From IMG/VR virus record IMGVR_UViG_3300009126_000404, positions 119,843 to 183,842 of that record: a stretch of 64,000 nt of DNA. The stretch is one strand, 5' to 3'. Shown one piece after another: positions 1 through 8,329 of the stretch; the stretch's first letter is position 1, and each line of letters opens with the position of its first letter. The position numbers and the translations under genes are program-made. Under the pieces are notes generated by a model that saw only the letters and a program-made list of their open reading frames with translations, was not told where the DNA came from and ran no database searches. The stretch is from a virus.

Positions 1-748
1 TCTCATTTTTAAGTTTAGAAGTCATATCTTCAGGCCTATGTTTAAATAATATTTCTACATACTCGTCAATTGTGTTTAAGTATCCTTCCATGTTACCCTT
101 TGGTCCTTCTGTTACTTTTTCTCTAATGCCTCCAGTACCTATTTCATCTCTACAATCAGAACAAAGAAAATTATAAGGTTCTTCTGAGGCATGATCTGTT
201 GAAGCTGGAATATCTTTACCACATTCTAAACATTTTACAACTTTTTCTTCTTTTACTTTTTCTGCACTTTCAGTACGATGTCGCCCAATTACAAGTTTGT
301 CAAAAGCACTTTCCATATTGTCAACCATCGTCTCATAGCCACCAAGCATATTTCTAATGTCATTAACCATATCGGAACTGTTATCTTTGCCTTCAATGTC
401 TTGTAAGTTAAGAAGTATTTTTCTTACTCGCTTTAATTCTTTTCTTAAATTATGGATTTGAATACCTTTATAATCATTATAATCTTTACCTGATTTAACA
501 TTGTCATGATAAAGATCACTTGCTTCGTCCTCTTTAACACTTTCAAGCATTTTCCAGTATTTGTTTACAATACCTCTACGTGCTTCAATTTCGTCTGGAA
601 GAATATGCCCACGAGCATAATGATCTCCTTGAATTTGTAACATTAATTTTAGTTCTTCTTCTGTACCAAAGGCTCTGGCCATTTCCACACCATTTTCTGT
701 GTGATAATTTTTATCTTCGTTATCTAAAAACTGAGCCTTTGTAAACAT
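1..748 (-). CDS. Partial zinc-ribbon phage protein, function unknown
   Basis: The reading frame is open from the ATG at 748 to the left window edge, giving 249 codons without a stop, so the C-terminus lies outside the window. Two Cys pairs (CLECG and CSDC, about residues 175-200) look like a single zinc ribbon. The rest is charged and probably helical, with a Lys/Arg-rich stretch near residue 100. Its ATG overlaps the stop of the upstream gene (TAATG), so it is the next cistron of the same late operon. I do not recognise the family. Confidence 0.75.
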   Translation of the reverse strand, partial: MFTKAQFLDNEDKNYHTENGVEMARAFGTEEELKLMLQIQGDHYARGHILPDEIEARRGIVNKYWKMLESVKEDEASDLYHDNVKSGKDYNDYKGIQIHNLRKELKRVRKILLNLQDIEGKDNSSDMVNDIRNMLGGYETMVDNMESAFDKLVIGRHRTESAEKVKEEKVVKCLECGKDIPASTDHASEEPYNFLCSDCRDEIGTGGIREKVTEGPKGNMEGYLNTIDEYVEILFKHRPEDMTSKLKNE

Positions 749-1761
749 TATGCTTTCGCCTCTTCTGGAATACCCATTTTAGCAGCGTCACCATATTTCT
801 TCATAGTCTTTCTTACAATCTTTCCCATTTCCTTACCCACCACTGTTCTATTTGGATGTACACCTTTTGGTTTCTTTGGCTTTTTGGGCTTTTTTGCAGG
901 TGTAGGAACAGGCTCAACATCTTTAGTTGGAATAAATGTTGTTGTTTGATCTTTGTGTGGATTACCACTAGTCGGTATAGCACCTGATATAGTAACACCT
1001 TCTGCTACTTTTGACTCTTTATGCTTTTTCTTAGCGTTTGCTAACGCATGTTTAAACATATCTTTTGCTATTACTTGTAGACTATCATCACGTTTATCAT
1101 CAAAATCCATACCTTCTGCTACTTCTTCTTTAGGTGTATCTGTTTTTAATTCTTTAACTGACTTACTGGAACCAGTATCGCCAGTCTCTTGTAAGTCCAA
1201 GTCTTCAGTTTCCTCGGGATGTGAATGTGTGTTTAGTTCCATTCCTTCAGGCTCAATTTGTGCTTTCATGGCATTATATTCAGTGTAACGACGTACTGCA
1301 TCCATGTCTTTGCTAGATTGAGCAATTTTACTTTGAACCCAAGGTTCTAAATCATCTTGGTCTTGAATAACACTATGCAATTTAATTGCATCACGTGCCA
1401 TAAAGTAAAGTTGACTACGAGCCATAAAGCCGTCTTCATCATCACTATCTAATACACCTTCTTTAATTGTTTTTTTATTCTCTTGAACTGATTCTTGATG
1501 AGCTGGGTGAACGTCATCTTTAGCACCTCGATCATCTACTACGTGACCTATTGTACCAAAGTGTGCGTCTTCTAAAGCATCATAAAGACCTGCTAATGCT
1601 TCTGCTACATCTTTTAAATAAGATGGGTCTCCATCTATTTCCATTACAGCCATCTCTAGTTGGCCGCCTTGTTTAAAAACTTTTTCAAATTTGTCTATTT
1701 CATTCATAATACGATTAAACGTATTATCAATTTTATTATATGTTGGGTGGTTTGTATCCAT
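748..1761 (-). CDS. Acidic/Lys-rich phage protein, unknown function
   Basis: This is a 337-residue protein if it starts at the ATG at 1761, which has an AGAGG ribosome-binding site just upstream; a longer frame begins at 1785 but runs into the upstream gene. The N-terminal half is acidic and helical. A Pro/Lys linker (PAKKPKKPKKPKG, about residue 290) precedes a basic C-terminus. No catalytic motif is visible. It lies in an operon with the neighbouring zinc-binding proteins and is most likely a virion or virion-assembly protein, but that is inference from context only. Confidence 0.7.
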   Translation of the reverse strand: MDTNHPTYNKIDNTFNRIMNEIDKFEKVFKQGGQLEMAVMEIDGDPSYLKDVAEALAGLYDALEDAHFGTIGHVVDDRGAKDDVHPAHQESVQENKKTIKEGVLDSDDEDGFMARSQLYFMARDAIKLHSVIQDQDDLEPWVQSKIAQSSKDMDAVRRYTEYNAMKAQIEPEGMELNTHSHPEETEDLDLQETGDTGSSKSVKELKTDTPKEEVAEGMDFDDKRDDSLQVIAKDMFKHALANAKKKHKESKVAEGVTISGAIPTSGNPHKDQTTTFIPTKDVEPVPTPAKKPKKPKKPKGVHPNRTVVGKEMGKIVRKTMKKYGDAAKMGIPEEAKA

Positions 1762-1765
1762 GTCG

Positions 1766-2596
1766 TTACCTCTGTTTAATGCCACGACTGTTCATACCGC
1801 CGCGTCTTCTAATTTCTTCTAATTCGTTGTACGTATCTGTTATTGCTTTTATGAATGCTTGTATTACACCAGTTTTATTAAGTTGATAATCTATATTATC
1901 CCAATCTTTTTTCGTTGCCATATCTTTAAGTGCATTAAATTTACGAACAAGATCATCTTCTATTTGATTAAGCATAAGTCTTCCATATCCTTGGATTAAT
2001 ACTTCTGGATTCATTGGGTCTTCTTTATTTTTTGCCCAAATGCTTTCGTTTTGTTCTTCTTTATATTGGCCGAAATCAACTGAGCCTTTAAAATCTTTAT
2101 CTTTAGCCATCTTTTTACGGAAGTCTGTTACAAAATTATTAATAGTATCAGCATCTAAATAACGAACTAAATCTTGAAATATAGGATTTTGTGCTAATTT
2201 AATTTCACCTGCACCTAATGAACCAACTAAATCATAAATTGGCTTGGCTTCACCATGTGTTGCTTCTTTAACCCAATTATCACCACTTGCATCATGTGAA
2301 TCATATTTACAATCACAACCTGTATCTGGATTATCAATTTGACAACCACAATATTTACATTTACCTACTGCTTCAATGAAATATGGAACCATGTCTTTTG
2401 CTTCAGCATTCATAGTTCTTCTAAAACTTTTTTCATTATCCGTAAAACGTTTTCCTGATTCTGGAGTTCTACGATGCTCATCTTCACAATCTGCTTTCCA
2501 TTTTGAATATTTTGCATATTCGTCCGCAGTCATATGACTAATATCATCTTTTGTTGCTACGTCACATGGACCTTCGTTTAATTGTGATAATCTCAT
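1766..2596 (-). CDS. Leader-bearing phage protein with Cys cluster
   Basis: The protein is 276 residues long and begins MRLSQLNEG, matching the short leader shared by about ten proteins in this window, including an L-x-E triplet at residues 6-8. Around residues 79-96 there is a Cys cluster (CKYCGCQI followed by CDC) that could bind zinc. The remainder is hydrophilic and unrecognised. Its start overlaps the stop of the upstream 65-residue gene, and its stop lies 4 bases before the next ATG. A packaged internal protein is possible. Confidence 0.7.
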   Translation of the reverse strand: MRLSQLNEGPCDVATKDDISHMTADEYAKYSKWKADCEDEHRRTPESGKRFTDNEKSFRRTMNAEAKDMVPYFIEAVGKCKYCGCQIDNPDTGCDCKYDSHDASGDNWVKEATHGEAKPIYDLVGSLGAGEIKLAQNPIFQDLVRYLDADTINNFVTDFRKKMAKDKDFKGSVDFGQYKEEQNESIWAKNKEDPMNPEVLIQGYGRLMLNQIEDDLVRKFNALKDMATKKDWDNIDYQLNKTGVIQAFIKAITDTYNELEEIRRRGGMNSRGIKQR

Positions 2597-2787
2597 TTTA
2601 ATTTCACCTCTTCAGTATAACCTACACTAGATTTTTTACGTTTGCCGCTAGTTAAATACCCTTTAGGGTCTACTGCTCTACGTATCATCTTCTTTTTACC
2701 AAATAAAGGAAAAGTTACACTAGCAATATTACCTGCCGCTGTAGTTCCTGCATCTGCATTTTCAGTTATAATGTCTGTAATCTTCAT
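2593..2787 (-). CDS. Small leader-bearing basic protein
   Basis: The ATG at 2787 (MKITDIITENAD) is preferred over an upstream start at 2808 because it carries the shared leader and lies exactly 5 nt downstream of a late-promoter octamer. The product is 64 residues. After an I-T-E triplet at residues 7-9 comes a small hydrophobic stretch and then a strongly basic part (KKKMIRR, SGKRKKSS). This layout resembles a capsid-targeting leader followed by a small basic internal protein. It is the first gene of the operon running to the left edge. Confidence 0.65.
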   Translation of the reverse strand: MKITDIITENADAGTTAAGNIASVTFPLFGKKKMIRRAVDPKGYLTSGKRKKSSVGYTEEVKLK

Positions 2788-2792
2788 ACAAG

Positions 2793-2800
2793 TATTTATC
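2793..2800 (-). promoter_or_regulatory. Late promoter GATAAATA, 5 nt before ATG
   Basis: The minus strand reads GATAAATA-CTTGT-ATG. This matches the T4 late-promoter consensus TATAAATA in seven of eight bases. With T4 geometry, transcription would begin at or next to the A of the start codon at 2787. Confidence 0.65.
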
Positions 2801-2818
2801 AAATTCAAGAATTATTGG

Positions 2819-3580
2819 CTAGTAATTAAGGGTGACACTTAATAACTTCATAACATTTTCCCATGTTTTGGGTATATTCATAACTAAATGCATACTATCA
2901 TTCTTCCAACTATGGGTTCTATGCGTCTTACGAGTATCTATATAGTATACTCCACCTGCTTTAACAGGCCAAGTATGTCCGTCTGACACCCATTCATATG
3001 CATCATGCCCAACATTTTTCGATACAAATGCACATACTCTAAACGTATCTCTTGTTAATATTGGTTGATCTTTATGTGGTGGGAACCATCCGCCAGCACC
3101 ACTATTAACAATCATTGTACGTCCTAGTGGTTTCCAATAGTCTAACAAAGGATGTAAACTTTTACAATCTTTATATAATTGTGTAGGTTCATTAAAATCA
3201 CATTCACTAAGTTGACGTCCTGTACGTCTCATTGCTTCTGGCATACTTAAACTGTCCCAAGGTTCATCACCTGGTAGTCCTACTAAACATAGTCCAGTTC
3301 TATTGTTTACTACACCTTCTCTACGTAAATATGGGACCCACTTATCGTCATATGCTTTAATTTCTTTGTTAAACCACCCTAAATCAATTTCCCATTTTAA
3401 TGGTTCTACTGTACTCATTGCAGATAATTGTAATTCACATTTAATATCTTCTGCAGTTGGTTCATAAAATTCTGGATGATCTACCCACCATTCATAATGT
3501 CCTGCTTGTACTTTTTGATTTGCAGGAGGTGAAATTGATTCTAATTTTTTGCCATCTTTATCTACTTTTGAAAAATCCAT
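2819..3580 (-). CDS. 2OG-Fe(II) oxygenase, aspartyl/asparaginyl hydroxylase-like
   Basis: The protein has 253 residues. An H-x-D iron-binding motif is visible in PPHKDQP (about residue 167), and a second histidine lies in the segment RTHSW followed by a basic and hydrophobic strand typical of the distal His and 2-oxoglutarate site of the cupin fold. The middle contains GLPGDEPWDSL. This arrangement suits the aspartyl/asparaginyl beta-hydroxylase-like branch of 2-oxoglutarate oxygenases, which hydroxylate protein side chains or small molecules; the substrate is unknown. It is one of four putative oxygenases in the window. Confidence 0.65.
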   Translation of the reverse strand: MDFSKVDKDGKKLESISPPANQKVQAGHYEWWVDHPEFYEPTAEDIKCELQLSAMSTVEPLKWEIDLGWFNKEIKAYDDKWVPYLRREGVVNNRTGLCLVGLPGDEPWDSLSMPEAMRRTGRQLSECDFNEPTQLYKDCKSLHPLLDYWKPLGRTMIVNSGAGGWFPPHKDQPILTRDTFRVCAFVSKNVGHDAYEWVSDGHTWPVKAGGVYYIDTRKTHRTHSWKNDSMHLVMNIPKTWENVMKLLSVTLNY

Positions 3581-3583
3581 ATT

Positions 3584-3976
3584 CTATTCCTTATCTGAGC
3601 TAATAAAACTTACTCTTAAATTTGCATTATTAGCTACTTTTAAACTTGCATTATTAGCAGGATTAATAACACACCAAAGTTGTTTATCTGCAAGTTCTTC
3701 CTTACATAATAACACTGCTTGTGTTGCTATTCCTAGATTTCTATACTTTTCATTTACAAAGTATGCTGTTTCGAAATCTTCTTTTACTTCAACAGCACCT
3801 ACAAGAATTCCGTTATTAATCCATATACCCCATGTATTATAATTGGAAATGAAAGATTCTGCAACCTTTTTTGTGAATGGCCACTCTAAATAACTTAATA
3901 ATGCGGTTTCTTTTGTTAGTATACTTCTTAACTGAAAAATATGTTTTAGCTCGAGTCGCCTCAACTCTATCTTCAT
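3584..3976 (-). CDS. GNAT-family acetyltransferase
   Basis: At 130 residues this is a compact GNAT fold. Motif A is seen as YFVNEKYRNLGIATQAV, where the R/Q-x-x-G-x-A/G loop binds acetyl-CoA pyrophosphate (R-N-L-G-I-A). A following strand and the segment INPANNASLKVANNANL match the end of RimJ/RimL-type domains. The length is slightly short for the family, so the C-terminal strand may be reduced. It lies 3 bases upstream of the oxygenase gene in the same operon. The substrate is unknown. Confidence 0.6.
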   Translation of the reverse strand: MKIELRRLELKHIFQLRSILTKETALLSYLEWPFTKKVAESFISNYNTWGIWINNGILVGAVEVKEDFETAYFVNEKYRNLGIATQAVLLCKEELADKQLWCVINPANNASLKVANNANLRVSFISSDKE

Positions 3977-3977
3977 T

Positions 3978-4169
3978 TTACTTATCCATCAATTTAACTA
4001 TTCGAGGTTTGAATAGTTTTTGAGGCCCTTTAGTAGTTTTTAATACTGGTTGGTTATGATCATCAATAGTAAATCCTGTTACTACTGCTTTACGATTTTT
4101 AAATCTACCTACTAAAACTTCATCGCCGATTTGGATGTTAGGTAGCTGTAATATGTCTTTTATTTTCAT
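3978..4169 (-). CDS. Small SH3/KOW-like phage protein
   Basis: This 63-residue protein begins MKIKDILQL and contains GDEVLVGRFKNRKAVVTGF, a pattern of short beta strands like a small SH3-type or KOW-type barrel. It is basic at the C-terminus. It resembles small proteins of T4-like marine phages, by memory only. The start shares the MKI-x-DI leader beginning but lacks a nearby L/I-x-E triplet. Confidence 0.6.
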   Translation of the reverse strand: MKIKDILQLPNIQIGDEVLVGRFKNRKAVVTGFTIDDHNQPVLKTTKGPQKLFKPRIVKLMDK

Positions 4170-4176
4170 TGGAAAT

Positions 4177-4320
4177 TTATTTATTTTCGTTAGTTACTTT
4201 AGCTAGTAATTTTTTTAATTCAAGTAATTCTTTTCGTAACTCTTTTATTTCTGCTTGAGCTTTTTTTAATTCTTCTAAGCCTCGATACCCATACTCTGTA
4301 TATTCTGCTCGATCATTCAT
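4177..4320 (-). CDS. Small coiled-coil protein (47 aa)
   Basis: The frame begins with ATG at 4320 (MNDRAEYTEYGYRGLEELKK) and ends at TAA 4177-4179. A heptad pattern of Leu/Ile and many Lys/Glu residues from residue 15 onward predicts one coiled coil. The start overlaps the preceding stop as TAATG, which supports translation by coupling. Function unknown. Confidence 0.6.
   Translation of the reverse strand: MNDRAEYTEYGYRGLEELKKAQAEIKELRKELLELKKLLAKVTNENK
4178..4185 (-). promoter_or_regulatory. Possible late promoter AATAAATA
   Basis: AATAAATA lies 8 nt before the ATG at 4169, but it also forms the last codons of the upstream coiled-coil gene, so it may be coincidental. Confidence 0.3.
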
Positions 4321-4622
4321 TACAAGCCTTTCACAGCACTTTTAATATTAATAATTTGAAAATCAGGGGATAGTTCTCCTGACTTGTTACCTTCATTTAT
4401 TTCATATAATAACTTATCATTATTAATATGATCTAATACAAAATCATGTAAATGGAATTCATATTCTCCATGTCGCCATTTTACTTCTGCGGCGCCGGCC
4501 TCTCGTGCTTTTTTAATATCCGCATAAACTCCAGCCACATATCTGTGTGGATCTAAACATTGAGTTGGTCCTGCGTGATGGGCAGGATCTTTTTTTTCCA
4601 TTTGTACGATATATACTATCAC
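4320..4622 (-). CDS. Unknown 100-aa phage protein
   Basis: A GTG start at 4622 overlaps the stop of the preceding gene (GTGA). An internal ATG at 4601 would give a 93-residue form beginning MEKKDPAHHAG. The protein is His-rich and acidic. No family recognised. Confidence 0.55.
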   Translation of the reverse strand: MIVYIVQMEKKDPAHHAGPTQCLDPHRYVAGVYADIKKAREAGAAEVKWRHGEYEFHLHDFVLDHINNDKLLYEINEGNKSGELSPDFQIINIKSAVKGL

Positions 4623-6640
4623 CTAAATACCCTTATGTAATCTTTTATGATTTGTTCTCTATCTTTAATATTTTCAGTAAGTTTATTCTTTTTAATAACA
4701 TTTATTAATCTTTTCTCAATTGCATCAAGATTTTTTTCATGTACCTTATCTTGTTCGTCTCTTTTCTTATCACCTGCATATTGCTGATTTAAAGTCTTCT
4801 CTGTTTGTGCCATTAATGCCGACATTAAATTATCTGCATGTGGATACTTTGCTTGAAGAGCCTTTAATTGATATTGAGTTCTTGCATCAAATCCTTTTAA
4901 ATCTTCTTTGCCATCTCCATCTACATCTGCTTCCATGATTTCTGGGTTAGTATCAAACCCTTTATGTGTAAAACCAGTATAATTAGAAAGAAAATTACTT
5001 ATAAATTCTTCTGTGTCTTCATATGAACCTAAATGCTTACCTGGTACATTAACTATAACAGATTTAGGTAAGTCAAGTCCTTCAGGACCTTCACCTGTTG
5101 CAGAGTCTGTATCCCATTTAATATTTCTAACCTTAAATACCTTATCTTCGGATAATAAAGTATATAATAAATGTGGTTTTGATTCTTTAACAATTTTATA
5201 ATGTCTGTCAATGAAATGTGATACTCTAGATGGATGTACTTTTACAATTTTCCCATCCTTCTGAAGTGTAACAAAATCTTCCTTAGATTCTTTATAATTA
5301 GCCATGCCATATGTTGTATTAGTAGTAGCATTTCCTTGATCATCAAATGATGAAGATGTGTGTTTACTTCCTATCTTACTCAATTTTTTCAAACCTTTCT
5401 TAATTCCTCTGCCCACAGTTCTCTTCAATGATTTATGTTTAACATATGCACTAATAATCTTATCATCCATATCGTGTAACTTCTTCCACCATGGATTATC
5501 AAGATGAGGTATTGCTATAGGATTTCTTTTATCTGCTTCTATATCACCTTCGCCAACAATTGCTCTACCAATAGCCTGCCCAGCTAATCTTCCTTTTTGT
5601 TTATGTTTAATGTATGCATCAATAATTTCATCACCCATAAAATGTAAATCCTTCCACTCTTGAGTGTCAAGATATGGTATAGCATGAGGATTTTTCTTAT
5701 CTTTTTCCATGTTACCTTCTACTAATCCTAAATTAAACAATTTGTGCGGGTTACTATTCTTACGTGCTTTAGGCATTAAGGGTTTTATTTTACCATTGCC
5801 AAACTTAGCCGCTTCTTTTTCTGTTTGTCCTGGCTTAACATCAACTGTAGTATTAACGCCTGGAACTATAACACCATCTTCATTAATACCAACTTTTTTC
5901 AAATCACTTCTAGTAATATTTCCACCATTTTCGTGGTTTATCTTTTGAAGTTTATGAAATTGTTCTCTTGTAGGTTTAATTCCCATTCCTTTTAAATCTG
6001 AAATAGTAAATTCTTTTAAGTTTTCTAAAACTGGATCACCATTAACTTTATTAGTTAAATCTACATTTTCATCAATTCCTGACTTATTAGCAGTAATAAC
6101 CCAATCATCATAATAGCCTTCACCATGTTCATCTACAAATGCTTGTAAGATGTCATCATAAAGGATTAGGTCAATACTTGCAAAATCTAATGCTACTCTA
6201 GTGTCTGCTTGAGATATATCATAATTCATATCATCTTCTTTAACTTCTTGTACTTTTAATGCTTTGTTTATATGGTCATGAATAATGTCTTGAACTTGAA
6301 ATTCAGTTTGATTATCTGTATCCATATCATTAGGAATAAGTCCTTGAGCCACCATTTCATCAACACAACGAATAGCAATATCACGTGTGTCATCGTTTGT
6401 GATTTTACCTTCGCCTAATTCTTTTTTAAATGCGTCTAAGGCTTTTTTCTTTTTATTTTTGTTCTTTGCTATATGATGAGCGGCTTGATTTGCTAACCCA
6501 TCACCTGGTATTAAGTCAGGTGAAACAGTTTTAACTTCTGGCTTAGAAGTTATTTTAGTAGTTGCTTTTGGTTTCTTTTGAAACCAAGTAAGTGGGTTAT
6601 ACCACTCTTCATCAATTTTTGATATGTCGTCTATTCTCAT
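4619..6640 (-). CDS. Large leader-bearing virion-type protein with internal repeat
   Basis: The ATG at 6640 follows a GGAG site and begins MRIDDISKIDEE, the shared leader with I-D-E at residues 9-11; an upstream in-frame start at 6691 overlaps the previous gene and is less likely. The product is 673 residues. Two copies of a module of about 45 residues occur in the middle (K-x-NP-x-AIPYLD with WKDLHFMGDEIIDAYIKHK, then NPIAIPHLD with WKKLHDMDDKIISAYVKHK), showing an internal duplication. Near the C-terminus DVDGDGKEDL resembles an EF-hand loop and is followed by a helical region. Function unknown; an internal or structural virion role is inferred from leader and operon. Confidence 0.65.
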   Translation of the reverse strand: MRIDDISKIDEEWYNPLTWFQKKPKATTKITSKPEVKTVSPDLIPGDGLANQAAHHIAKNKNKKKKALDAFKKELGEGKITNDDTRDIAIRCVDEMVAQGLIPNDMDTDNQTEFQVQDIIHDHINKALKVQEVKEDDMNYDISQADTRVALDFASIDLILYDDILQAFVDEHGEGYYDDWVITANKSGIDENVDLTNKVNGDPVLENLKEFTISDLKGMGIKPTREQFHKLQKINHENGGNITRSDLKKVGINEDGVIVPGVNTTVDVKPGQTEKEAAKFGNGKIKPLMPKARKNSNPHKLFNLGLVEGNMEKDKKNPHAIPYLDTQEWKDLHFMGDEIIDAYIKHKQKGRLAGQAIGRAIVGEGDIEADKRNPIAIPHLDNPWWKKLHDMDDKIISAYVKHKSLKRTVGRGIKKGLKKLSKIGSKHTSSSFDDQGNATTNTTYGMANYKESKEDFVTLQKDGKIVKVHPSRVSHFIDRHYKIVKESKPHLLYTLLSEDKVFKVRNIKWDTDSATGEGPEGLDLPKSVIVNVPGKHLGSYEDTEEFISNFLSNYTGFTHKGFDTNPEIMEADVDGDGKEDLKGFDARTQYQLKALQAKYPHADNLMSALMAQTEKTLNQQYAGDKKRDEQDKVHEKNLDAIEKRLINVIKKNKLTENIKDREQIIKDYIRVFR

Positions 6641-6641
6641 A

Positions 6642-7082
6642 TTATAACTCCAATGCCGTTTTAACTGCTGGTGAGGCGATATCCATCGCATATAATCCTG
6701 CTAATGCACCACCAAGTATCGTATCTAGACTTAATCCTGCTATTGCTATTGATGGCAACATAGGAGATATTAGCATTAACAAAACAACCCCCAATCCTAT
6801 CATTCTTGGATGGGCACGAAAGAATCCAAAGAATTTTTTTAATGTTGATTTTTCAACTTTTTCATTGCCGAGCTTCGTTTCTAAGTTTGCCATGTACTCT
6901 TGCATCTCTTTAGTCTTTGCCTTGTCAGGCTCTGGCTGTCCTTTAAACTTATGTACGGCTTTTTGTAAAATTGTTTTACTAAGTGTTTCGGCATCCATAC
7001 TACCATCTTCAAGCAATGGTGCTTGTTTCTTAGCCCATTGTTCTAGTTCTAATAGTGTGTTTGTTACTTCATTAATCTTCAT
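6642..7082 (-). CDS. Leader-bearing membrane protein
   Basis: This 146-residue protein begins MKINEVTNTLLELEQW (shared leader). A hydrophilic helical half is followed by two hydrophobic segments near residues 95-115 and 118-135 (MIGLGVVLLMLISPMLPS and a second Gly/Ala-rich one), predicting a helical hairpin in the membrane. It is preceded by a late promoter with an AAGGAAC site. Function unknown. Confidence 0.65.
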   Translation of the reverse strand: MKINEVTNTLLELEQWAKKQAPLLEDGSMDAETLSKTILQKAVHKFKGQPEPDKAKTKEMQEYMANLETKLGNEKVEKSTLKKFFGFFRAHPRMIGLGVVLLMLISPMLPSIAIAGLSLDTILGGALAGLYAMDIASPAVKTALEL

Positions 7083-7096
7083 TACAGTTCCTTGTT

Positions 7097-8329
7097 TTAA
7101 CTATTTATCGATTTATGCAATTCAATGAACGTTTCTTTCCAATTTGTTCCTCTTATTTCATCAAGTTTTTCTAAAAAATCTGTACAATTATAAGAATTAC
7201 CGTCATAATCTATATTATTGTGTAAATAATTTACTAATTGACGTATACAAAGTTTATCTATGTGTATTGAGTTAGTATACATATTTATAATATCTAATTT
7301 AGCTTGTTTAGGAAGGTGTTTTGCATCTAGCATATCAGGGTTTGATAGTATTCTTATATTAACGTGGTAATTATTAAAGTGATCTAATAAGTTTAATATT
7401 GTAAATGCATTAAGCATTTGCCAAGTAATACTTATTTCTATCTCTGTATTTGGTAATAATTTATTAATACGCTCTATATTTTCATTTAACTTATGCCATT
7501 TACTAGGAAAACGTATATAATCATTTTGCTCACCGTAATCATCTATACTACATCTAAGCATTAACTTTTTAAAGTGTTTCCATTGATCAATTGCACGTTG
7601 ATGTACATTTGTAATATTTGTGTCGTACTCTAGCACTACATTGTTACTTACACCACTGTCTATTAGATTTTGCAAAAATTTGTAGTGTGGCTCAACTAAC
7701 ATAGGCTCACCGCCTACTAGATATACATGTTCTAATTGATCTTTATGTTTATCTAACTGTTCCCAAAAGTGTTCACTTTCCCACCAATCATAATCCGATG
7801 CACGGTCTTTCTTTTGTTGTTTGTTTCCGTCCGAGATGTTTATTTTGGTACCGCTGTCGTAAAAATGATCAGTGGAGTGAACTTTTGCCCAGTCTTTATA
7901 CCACATACTACTACTTTGAGGTCCGCACATTACACATTTTAAATTGCATAAATTACCAAACCTTAAATCCCAATAGATAGGCATTTGTGTTGTGCTACCA
8001 TTAAGTGCTGTTACTTTTACTGCTTTATCGTAATCAAATACATCTTTGTACATTTCGTTTGTAAATGTACGTCTGCTTTTACCACCGTTATCTTCTTTAA
8101 CCCAACATGTATTACATTCTACAGGTTTTTCTCCTGCTAAGAATTGCTTACGAATCTTGCGAGTAAATTCGCTATTATGTATTTCTTCTATTGTATGATC
8201 TTTAAAGTTATGTCCAGTGAGTCCACCATTTACGTGGTTGCTCATTAAGCAACATACTCTACTAGTTCCGTTTGTTTTAGTAGCGGCATGTATCCAAGGA
8301 ATTGAACAAAAATTATTCTTCTGCATCAT
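7097..8329 (-). CDS. Radical SAM protein (phage twitch type) 1
   Basis: The 410-residue product carries the radical SAM [4Fe-4S] motif as CNLKCVMC (C-x3-C-x2-C, about residue 130) after DLRFGNLCN, followed by a YLVGGEPML strand typical of the partial TIM barrel. The N-terminus has FCSIPW and CC pairs, and CNTC near residue 75, so an extra Cys-rich domain of SPASM/twitch type precedes the barrel. Such proteins recur in T4-like marine phages with unknown substrate. Its start overlaps the next radical SAM gene, so the two are translationally coupled. It would need Fe-S clusters, which the phage ISC-like genes could supply. Confidence 0.85.
   Translation of the reverse strand: MMQKNNFCSIPWIHAATKTNGTSRVCCLMSNHVNGGLTGHNFKDHTIEEIHNSEFTRKIRKQFLAGEKPVECNTCWVKEDNGGKSRRTFTNEMYKDVFDYDKAVKVTALNGSTTQMPIYWDLRFGNLCNLKCVMCGPQSSSMWYKDWAKVHSTDHFYDSGTKINISDGNKQQKKDRASDYDWWESEHFWEQLDKHKDQLEHVYLVGGEPMLVEPHYKFLQNLIDSGVSNNVVLEYDTNITNVHQRAIDQWKHFKKLMLRCSIDDYGEQNDYIRFPSKWHKLNENIERINKLLPNTEIEISITWQMLNAFTILNLLDHFNNYHVNIRILSNPDMLDAKHLPKQAKLDIINMYTNSIHIDKLCIRQLVNYLHNNIDYDGNSYNCTDFLEKLDEIRGTNWKETFIELHKSINS
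7102..7109 (-). promoter_or_regulatory. Late promoter GATAAATA
   Basis: GATAAATAG lies 19 nt upstream of the ATG at 7082, with a ribosome-binding site between them. It overlaps the end of the upstream radical SAM gene. Confidence 0.6.
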
